Shown in pieces: positions 22,997-28,662 of a stretch of 28,662 bases of DNA (position 1 is the first letter of the stretch; each line of letters opens with the position of its first letter). The stretch lies in assembly GCA_049322335.1 (NCBI GenBank), contig JBMORL010000019.1, forward strand, positions 1-28,662. The letters are read 5' to 3'. The stretch comes from JBMORL01 sp049322335 (GTDB lineage: Bacteria; Bacteroidota; Bacteroidia; Flavobacteriales_D; UBA2798). Both the position numbers and the translations under genes were made by a program. The notes below the pieces were generated by a model. The model was not told the DNA's origin, did no database searches, and saw only the letters and a program-made list of their open reading frames with translations.

Positions 22997-24157
22997 ATGT
23001 ACCCTTCGTTATATCATTTTTTCTACGATGTCTTTGGTGTGGAAATTACTTTCCTGAAAGCCGTTAACAGCTTTGGTTTTTTTGTAGCCATCGCTTTTGT
23101 AACGGGTGTTTACCTGCTGGGCAGAGAGTTGCGCAGAAAAGAAAGTCTCGGGATTTTTGTTCCATCCAAAAGAAAAATCGTGATGGGAAAACCGGCCACT
23201 CCCGTGGAACTTGCTGCCAACGGATTATTGGGATTTTTACTTGGATTTAAACTTGTGTATGCTTTTTTTAATTCAGAGGTCTTCAATAATTTTCCCGGTT
23301 TTCTTTTTTCCGGTGAAGGAAATTGGTTGGGAGGAATTATCGGTGCAGCAGGAATGGCTTTCTGGAAATATTACGAAGTAAAAAAACAACAGCTCGAAAA
23401 ACCGGTGGAAAAAGAAGTGGATTTTCATGCCCACGAACATACCGGGCCTATTCTTATTCTTGCCGTAATATGGGGAATTATCGGTGCAAAACTGTTTGCC
23501 TATATGGAAGATTTCGGCCAGCCCATTGGAGAATTTCTTGCTGATCCCTTTCGCGGATTGACCATGTATGGCGGTTTGATATGCGCTACCATTGCCATTG
23601 CCATTTACCTGTGGAGAAAAAAAATGTCGATACCCGATGTGTTTGATGCAGCAGCTCCCGCATTGATTATGGCTTATGGAGTGGGAAGAATCGGTTGCCA
23701 GGTTTCGGGTGATGGTGACTGGGGAATTGTGAATACAGCGCCCAAACCCGGTTGGATGAGTTTTCTTCCCGACTGGATGTGGAGTTATAATTATCCGAAT
23801 AACGTGAATGAAGAAGGAATTCCTTTGGCTAATTGCCCGTATGATAAATACTGTAACGTGTTAGCCGAACCTGTTTTTCCCACACCGCTTTACGAAACAC
23901 TGATGTGCCTGCTTATTTTTGCTGCACTTTGGTATTTGCGCAAAAAAATAATGGCTCCCGGTGCATTGTTTTCATTGTTTCTCCTCGGAAATGGTATCGA
24001 ACGTTTACTCATCGAACAAATAAGAGTGAACGAAGCCTATGAAGGAATCAGCCTGAACCAGGCGGAAATTATTTCCATTGCGCTGATCGTTATCGGGGCA
24101 GCCGGATTTTTCATACTTTTAAATAAGCATAAAACAAAAAAAACTTACATGAAATAG
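22997..24157 (+). CDS. Diverged prolipoprotein diacylglyceryl transferase (Lgt) family protein
   Basis: A 386-residue polytopic membrane protein with the Lgt family core: TMYGGLIC (189-196), the signature GRIGCQVSGDGDWG (230-243), FPTPLYET near 294-301, and an ER pair in NGIERLLIEQ. Lgt transfers diacylglycerol from phosphatidylglycerol to the lipobox Cys. This protein is longer than E. coli Lgt. It has Tyr191 where I align the essential E. coli His103, Cys for the Asn of GRxGN, and an added cytoplasmic-looking loop (KKQQLEKPVEKEVDFHAHEH). It may therefore be a paralogue with another role or a phylum-specific Lgt form. It starts immediately after the mtaB stop codon (TAAATG). Confidence 0.8.
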   Translation: MYPSLYHFFYDVFGVEITFLKAVNSFGFFVAIAFVTGVYLLGRELRRKESLGIFVPSKRKIVMGKPATPVELAANGLLGFLLGFKLVYAFFNSEVFNNFPGFLFSGEGNWLGGIIGAAGMAFWKYYEVKKQQLEKPVEKEVDFHAHEHTGPILILAVIWGIIGAKLFAYMEDFGQPIGEFLADPFRGLTMYGGLICATIAIAIYLWRKKMSIPDVFDAAAPALIMAYGVGRIGCQVSGDGDWGIVNTAPKPGWMSFLPDWMWSYNYPNNVNEEGIPLANCPYDKYCNVLAEPVFPTPLYETLMCLLIFAALWYLRKKIMAPGALFSLFLLGNGIERLLIEQIRVNEAYEGISLNQAEIISIALIVIGAAGFFILLNKHKTKKTYMK

Positions 24158-24206
24158 CCATATACCTTGAAAACAGACAAACCGAAAATAAATATATGGC
24201 GTATTC

Positions 24207-24225
24207 CCTGTCTGCTACAGGCAGG
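24207..24225. repeat. REP-like hairpin CCTGTCTG-CTA-CAGGCAGG
   Basis: An 8-bp stem (one G-T pair) with a 3-nt loop between the Lgt-like and DAG-kinase genes. It resembles the dispersed 'CCTGCCTGCGGCAGGCAGG' hairpins of Bacteroidota. It lies 50 bases after the Lgt-like stop, without a following T-run. Confidence 0.55.
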
Positions 24226-24259
24226 CATGTGGCCTTTAAAAAACAAGTAATATATACAC

Positions 24260-25195
24260 ATGAAACTGGTTTTCATAGTCAAGTCCACGATCAGGAACAA
24301 AAAAAAGTTCTGGGAAGACTATGAATTATTTCAGCGGAAAAACGTGGTGGAATTTACTGAAGTGTGGGAAAGCGAATATTTCCGTCACAGTATTTCTCTC
24401 GCAGAAAAAGCCACACTCGAAGGGTATGATTATATCATTGCAGTAGGCGGAGACGGCACATTGAATGAAGTACTCAATGGAATAATGCTGGCCTCCATAA
24501 AAGTGCGGGAACTTCCTCAGCTCGGTATGTTGCCCTATGGAAGCGCCAACGATTTTTCAAAAACCATTGGTATTACACCCGATATTTCCCTGTTGGTGGA
24601 AGCTATTGAAAAAGATCATTCCACTCTTATTGATATCGGTAAGATTGAACTGACAGATGAAGACGGGCAGCCGGTCACCCGGTATTTCATCAATGTGTTT
24701 GATGCAGGAATTGGCGCTGACGTGGTAAGAAAAGTAAATGCCAGCAATAAACCGCTCGGAACCCGTTTTACTTTCATCAAAGCCATTTTAGGTTCTTTGT
24801 TAACGTATACTCCAACTCCGTTAGTTTGTAAAACCGATCATGAAATCATTGAAGACCGCATGTTGTCTTTTGTTATTGCCAACGGAAGTTTTTTTGGGGA
24901 TGGTATGTGTATTGCTCCCGATGCAAGAGTGAATGACGGAAGCTTTTCCGTTGTGGCAGTGGCTGATATCAGTGTAAAGGATTATATTCTTAACACCCGG
25001 AAACTTCGCAAAAAAATGAAGATCGATCATCCGAAAGTCAGTTATCATAAAGCACATATAGTGGAAATATTTCCCAAACATTATTCCTGTTCTATCGAAA
25101 CCGATGGAGAATTTGCGGGATATGCCCCGGCAAAAACATCAATGATGCATCATGCTATCCGGTTCACCGGAACGCTTACCCAGGGCGTACAATAA
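24260..25195 (+). CDS. Diacylglycerol kinase family lipid kinase (YegS/DgkB-like)
   Basis: A 311-residue protein with the DAGK catalytic motif AVGGDGTLNEVLNG (GGDGT at 63-67) and a substrate/nucleotide loop LPYGSANDFSKTIG (91-104; the usual form is P.GTANDFA). The C-terminal domain has the strand pattern of YegS/DgkB, including MLSFVIANGSFFGDGMCIAPDA and DGSFSVVAVADI, ending near IETDGEF. It probably phosphorylates diacylglycerol or another lipid at the inner membrane. The last 57 bases overlap the 3' end of the convergent symporter gene. No clear promoter is seen in the 102-base gap upstream. Family is firm; the lipid substrate is unknown. Confidence 0.9.
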   Translation: MKLVFIVKSTIRNKKKFWEDYELFQRKNVVEFTEVWESEYFRHSISLAEKATLEGYDYIIAVGGDGTLNEVLNGIMLASIKVRELPQLGMLPYGSANDFSKTIGITPDISLLVEAIEKDHSTLIDIGKIELTDEDGQPVTRYFINVFDAGIGADVVRKVNASNKPLGTRFTFIKAILGSLLTYTPTPLVCKTDHEIIEDRMLSFVIANGSFFGDGMCIAPDARVNDGSFSVVAVADISVKDYILNTRKLRKKMKIDHPKVSYHKAHIVEIFPKHYSCSIETDGEFAGYAPAKTSMMHHAIRFTGTLTQGVQ

Positions 25196-26644
25196 GCCAA
25201 AAACAATGGCTGCATTTATTCCCAGCAATTCAAATCCGAATTCGTATCCGCCCAGCCATTCTTTGGAAAATATATTCAGAATATAACAGATCACAGGAGA
25301 AAGAATACAAATAAACGGAACCCAATTGTCGTTGATTTTTCGTTTGGTGAATATTCCCAGCGCAAACAATCCCAGTAAAGGCCCATAGGTATAATTGGCA
25401 ATGTTAAGAATGGTGTTGATCATGGCGTCATCATTCAGTGCCTGGAAAAGAAGAATGGTGAGGAGAAGCAGGAAAGAAAAAACAATATGAATAATAGTTC
25501 TGTAATTTTTTCTCTGTTTTTCGCTGATGTTCTTTTTATCGGCTTTCAGCATGTCAAAATAGAAAGAAGTAGTAAGTGTGGTAAGCACCGAATCGGCAGA
25601 TGAAAAAGTAGAAGCCGTTAACCCGATAATAAATGCCATAGCGGCAAACAGCCCGAATTCATTAAGCGCAAGGGTAGGGAAAACAGCATCTGTATTTATT
25701 TTTTCCCCCTTCATGGGTAAATCCACTCCTTTTGACTGCGCGTATTGATACAGCAAAACCCCCAGCGACAAAAAGAAAATATTTACAAAAATCAGTATCA
25801 CGCTAAACCACCGGATGTTTTTCTGCGCATCTCCCAGTGATTTACAGCTGAGGTTTTTCTGCATCATGTTCTGGTCAAGTCCCGTCATGGCAATGGCAAT
25901 CAGCATTCCCCCGATAAATTGTTTTGGAAAAAATGATTTGGGCTGCCAGTCCCACGAAAACACTTCACTTTTCGGATCAGAACTTACCGAAGAAATCATT
26001 TCACCAATGCCCATATCCATTCCCGAACACAAAGCGGCAATGGAAAGAACAACGCCCAGCAGGAGAAACGAAGACTGTAATACATCGGTCCATACCAGGG
26101 TTTTTATTCCGCCTTTAAGTGTATATACCAGCATCAGCAGGATAATGACTGAAACAGTGACGAAAAAGGGGACATTCATTTTCCATTCTGCAAACATAGG
26201 TTCAATCACAAAAAGATGGATGATGCCTGCCGAAAGAAATAAACGCCCTCCGGCACCGGCAAGACGCGAGATAATAAAATAAAAAGCTCCTGTTTTTTCA
26301 GAAAATTCCCCGAACCGTTTGCCGAGATACGAATAAATGGAAGTAACATTCATTTTGTAATATAACGGTAGCAGCACTTGCGCAATAATCATATAACCGA
26401 AAAAATAACCCAGCACAAGTTGCAAATAAAAAAAGTGTGAATGGGCCACATTGCCGGGAACGGAGATAAATGTTACTCCCGAAAGTGAATCACCGATCAT
26501 GCCCAGGGCCACGGCATACCACGGAGAGGATTTGTTGCCCAGGAAATAGGCATTTTCGCCCGCGTTGCGCGAAGTGAACCATGAAATGGCTACCAGCAAC
26601 CCGAAATAGCAGAGCAAAACTGTTAAAATGATCTCAGGACGCAT
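25139..26644 (-). CDS. Sodium:solute symporter (SSS family)
   Basis: A 501-residue protein with about 13 hydrophobic segments and SSS hallmarks. These are the early FLGNKSSPWYAVALGMIGDSLSGVTFISVPG region (seen in parts), GGIKTLVWTDVLQS, GLDQNMMQKNLSCKS and the late ASTFSSADSVLTTLTTSFYFD segment that contributes Na+ ligands. The order follows SGLT/PutP-type carriers with the LeuT fold. The solute is not evident; the WTDVLQ and GLDQN motifs are shared by sugar and organic-acid members. Its last 57 bases are antisense to the lipid-kinase gene. The 5' end lies 71 bases from the divergent lolD start. Confidence 0.9.
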   Translation of the reverse strand: MRPEIILTVLLCYFGLLVAISWFTSRNAGENAYFLGNKSSPWYAVALGMIGDSLSGVTFISVPGNVAHSHFFYLQLVLGYFFGYMIIAQVLLPLYYKMNVTSIYSYLGKRFGEFSEKTGAFYFIISRLAGAGGRLFLSAGIIHLFVIEPMFAEWKMNVPFFVTVSVIILLMLVYTLKGGIKTLVWTDVLQSSFLLLGVVLSIAALCSGMDMGIGEMISSVSSDPKSEVFSWDWQPKSFFPKQFIGGMLIAIAMTGLDQNMMQKNLSCKSLGDAQKNIRWFSVILIFVNIFFLSLGVLLYQYAQSKGVDLPMKGEKINTDAVFPTLALNEFGLFAAMAFIIGLTASTFSSADSVLTTLTTSFYFDMLKADKKNISEKQRKNYRTIIHIVFSFLLLLTILLFQALNDDAMINTILNIANYTYGPLLGLFALGIFTKRKINDNWVPFICILSPVICYILNIFSKEWLGGYEFGFELLGINAAIVFGLLYALGKRSGEPDSMMHH

Positions 26645-26715
26645 AAAAATCCATTCTCTTTGTGGTAAAAATCGGATTTTTCCATTCTATTCGTAAATTC
26701 ATGCCCGCTAAAGTT

Positions 26716-27369
26716 ATGATAAGAGTTGTTAACATCGAAAAATCCTACGGGCCGCTGAAAGTACTCAAGGGAGTGAATCTTGAAGTTCAAAAGGCAGAGG
26801 TGGTTTGTATTGTAGGTGCTTCGGGTGCCGGGAAAACCACTTTACTGAATATCATCGGTACATTGGAAAAACCGGGTTCAGGCTCCGTCTTGTTTAATGA
26901 TGAAAATGTAGCATCACTGGCCGATAAAAAACTGGCCGCATTCAGAAATAAACACGTGGGGTTTGTTTTCCAGTTTCATCATTTGTTGCCGGAATTTACA
27001 GCTCTCGAAAATGTTTGCCTTCCTGCTTTTATTGCCGGAGAAAAACAAAAAACAGCAGAAGAAAAAGCCAAAATATTGTTGGAAAAACTCGGATTGGGAG
27101 ATCGGTTACATCATAAACCCAACCAACTTTCGGGTGGAGAGCAACAACGGGTAGCAGTAGCAAGAGCATTGGTAAATAATCCGGATGTAATTCTGGCTGA
27201 TGAACCTTCCGGAAACCTTGATTCGCAAAATGCCCGCGACCTTCACGCTTTGTTTTTTAAGTTACGGGATGAATTCAGGCAAACGTTTGTGATCGTTACC
27301 CATAACGAAGAACTGGCGTCTATGGCCGACCGGAAAATAGTGATCAAAGACGGAATTATTGCAGGATGA
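26716..27369 (+). CDS. lolD: Lipoprotein-releasing system ATP-binding protein
   Basis: A 217-residue ABC ATPase with Walker A GASGAGKT (34-41), Q-loop in FVFQFHHLLPEFTALENV, signature LSGGEQQR (138-145), Walker B VILADEPSGNLD (158-169) and H-loop VTHNEE (His196). The 'FQFHHLLPEFTALENV' block and short length are those of LolD/MacB-type exporters of the LolCDE system, which extracts outer-membrane lipoproteins from the inner membrane. The start at 26716 gives MIRVVNIEKSYG, the family's usual opening; ATG 26701 or GTG 26662 would add residues. No lolC/E permease is adjacent. It overlaps the next gene by ATGA, so the three genes form an operon. Confidence 0.87.
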   Translation: MIRVVNIEKSYGPLKVLKGVNLEVQKAEVVCIVGASGAGKTTLLNIIGTLEKPGSGSVLFNDENVASLADKKLAAFRNKHVGFVFQFHHLLPEFTALENVCLPAFIAGEKQKTAEEKAKILLEKLGLGDRLHHKPNQLSGGEQQRVAVARALVNNPDVILADEPSGNLDSQNARDLHALFFKLRDEFRQTFVIVTHNEELASMADRKIVIKDGIIAG

Positions 27370-28127
27370 AGATCCGGAAAGATGAACTCAAAGATTTTCT
27401 TGAAGAAAAAACGGAATTATATAACCGGAAAAATTTTATTTCCAGCGATCCGGTTTCTGTCCCTCATAAATTTTCGCTGAAACAGGATATTGAGATTTCC
27501 GGTTTTTTTGCTGCTACTATCGCCTGGGGACAACGCAAAGCCATTATTAAAAATGCAGAAAAACTGGTGAAAATAATGGGAGATTCGCCTTATGATTTTG
27601 TTATGTCTTCGGGCAAAAAACAGTTGGGCCCGCTTCAGTCGTTCGTACACCGCACATTCAACGGAAAAGATGCGGGGCAATTTGTTTTGGCAATGAGAAA
27701 AATATATGAAAAAAACGATTCACTGGAATTGGTTTTCCTTGACGGAATAAATAACGAAGAAAGAATCATCTCTTTTCACCGGGTTTTTACAGCTTATTTT
27801 AGTGAAAAACGAACCTGCAAGCATGTAGCCAATCCTTCCAAAGGCTCTTCCGCCAAACGAATCAATATGTTTTTGCGGTGGATGGTAAGAAAAGATAAAA
27901 AAGGGGTAGATTTCGGAATATGGGAAAAAATGAAACCCGCTGAATTGTTTTGTCCCTTAGATTTGCACAGCGGAAATGTAGCGCGAAAACTGGGCTTGCT
28001 GAAACGAAAACAAAACGACTGGAAAGCTGTGAATGAACTGACTACAGAATTAAGAAAAATGGATCCTCACGATCCCGTGAAATACGATTTTGCTTTGTTT
28101 GGACTAGGCGTATTTGAAAAATTCTGA
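27366..28127 (+). CDS. TIGR02757/DUF2400 family protein
   Basis: A 253-residue protein that I match to the TIGR02757 (DUF2400) family. Typical parts are FSLKQDIEISGFFAATIAWG, the 'ANPSKGSSAKRINMFLRWMV' block, PLDLHSGNVARKLGLLKRKQ and the C-terminal MDPHDPVKYDFALFGLGV. The family is helical and its function is unproven; the GSSAKRINMFLRWMVR and DPVKYDFALFGLG patterns recall helix-hairpin-helix DNA glycosylase folds, which is my inference. The start overlaps the lolD stop as ATGA, which indicates translational coupling. A GNAT gene follows one base after its stop. Confidence 0.88.
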   Translation: MKIRKDELKDFLEEKTELYNRKNFISSDPVSVPHKFSLKQDIEISGFFAATIAWGQRKAIIKNAEKLVKIMGDSPYDFVMSSGKKQLGPLQSFVHRTFNGKDAGQFVLAMRKIYEKNDSLELVFLDGINNEERIISFHRVFTAYFSEKRTCKHVANPSKGSSAKRINMFLRWMVRKDKKGVDFGIWEKMKPAELFCPLDLHSGNVARKLGLLKRKQNDWKAVNELTTELRKMDPHDPVKYDFALFGLGVFEKF

Positions 28128-28128
28128 T

Positions 28129-28623
28129 ATGGAAAATATTTTTTTCAGAAGGGCGGATAAAAATGATATTGCAGTAATTCAGCAACTCGCCAATAAAATA
28201 TGGTATGCCCATTATACTTCCATTGTAACTATTGAACAGATAGATTACATGCTCGAAAAAATGTATTCTCTCAAAAGCCTGGAAGAACAAATGAAAAGCA
28301 GGCACGAATTTTTTCTTGCATTTGTAAACGATATACCGGCTGGATTTATTTCTGTGCAGAAAAAGGAAGAAGGAATTTATTTTTTACCCAAATTTTATGT
28401 TGACACGTCTCTGCATAGAAAAGGAATCGGAACAAAATTATTTGAATTCGTGCTTCACCAAACCAGTCACCCAAAAGAAATTGAACTAACAGTAAACCGC
28501 AATAATAGTAATGCCATTAATTTCTATTTAAAACTCGGATTCATCATCGATCACCCGGCCGATTTCGATATCGGTAACGGTTTTTTTATGAATGATTATG
28601 TTATGAAAAGAATAAGTAAGTAG
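28129..28623 (+). CDS. GNAT family N-acetyltransferase
   Basis: A 164-residue protein with the GNAT fold. The N-terminal part is FFRRADKNDIAVIQQLANKIW. The acetyl-CoA-binding motif A is YVDTSLHRKGIGTKLFEFVL, with the RKGIGTKL loop, and motif B is LTVNRNNSNAINFYLKLGFI. Length is usual for single-domain members. It acetylates an unknown amine, perhaps a small molecule or protein terminus. The ATG at 28129 lies one base after the DUF2400 stop; a TTG at 28114 inside that gene is less likely. It is the last gene of the lolD operon. Confidence 0.9.
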   Translation: MENIFFRRADKNDIAVIQQLANKIWYAHYTSIVTIEQIDYMLEKMYSLKSLEEQMKSRHEFFLAFVNDIPAGFISVQKKEEGIYFLPKFYVDTSLHRKGIGTKLFEFVLHQTSHPKEIELTVNRNNSNAINFYLKLGFIIDHPADFDIGNGFFMNDYVMKRISK

Positions 28624-28626
28624 TCA

Positions 28627-28662
28627 GTCTTCAGTTGGCAGTCTTCAGTTGGCAGTCTTCAG
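28627..28662. repeat. 14-nt tandem repeat at the window end
   Basis: GTCTTCAGTTGGCA occurs at 28627-28640 and 28641-28654, and the next copy is cut at the window edge after 8 bases. It begins four bases after the GNAT stop codon and probably extends beyond the window. Confidence 0.9.

Overview
The window looks like a chromosomal piece of a Bacteroidota genome, probably from an uncultured or metagenome-assembled organism. The signs are moderate-to-low G+C, sparse Shine-Dalgarno sequences, several promoters of the Bacteroidota type (TTG - about 18 nt - TAnnTTTG), and gene families typical of that phylum: a TPR/PD40/OmpA envelope protein, an AsmA-like protein with a charged coiled-coil tail, a giant WG-repeat protein, LolD beside a DUF2400/TIGR02757 gene, and a diverged Lgt homologue. 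A run of exactly 100 N marks a scaffold join. No rRNA, tRNA, CRISPR array, phage or transposase gene was seen.

Layout. 1-90 is the 3' end of a quinone-oxidoreductase-like gene. 128-538 (-) is a hotdog thioesterase, divergent from a Met-rich lipoprotein (605-1483, +), followed by a pirin (1580-2308, +). A palindromic repeat (2349-2490) separates pirin from two convergent genes of unknown function (2521-3977, -). 4208-6841 (-) is a tandem AAA+ ATPase with a duplicated N-terminal domain, divergent from a 1446-residue exported WG-repeat protein (6985-11325, +). Between that gene and the convergent OmpA-type gene lies a hairpin-rich tandem repeat array (11565-12014), preceded by the N gap. The gap is flanked by a 127-nt exact duplication, which is almost certainly an assembly overlap.

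The minus strand then carries AsmA-like plus PorE-like OmpA genes (12131-17101), chorismate synthase coupled to a dicarboxylate/amino-acid symporter (17262-19723), and an orphan peptide-type binding lipoprotein (19801-21447). The plus strand continues with mtaB and an Lgt-like gene (21671-24157), and a diacylglycerol-kinase-like gene (24260-25195) whose 3' end overlaps a convergent SSS symporter (25139-26644, -). The last operon is lolD, DUF2400 and GNAT (26716-28623, +), and the window ends in a 14-nt tandem repeat.

Theme. Much of the window concerns the cell envelope: lipoprotein maturation and sorting (Lgt-like, LolD), exported lipoproteins, AsmA-type lipid or outer-membrane homeostasis, and a peptidoglycan-binding OmpA protein with the domain order of the type IX secretion component PorE. 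The most unusual items are the double-AAA/duplicated-beta-domain protein beside the WG giant, and the three-hairpin repeat array. No complete new defence or secretion system can be claimed from sequence alone.
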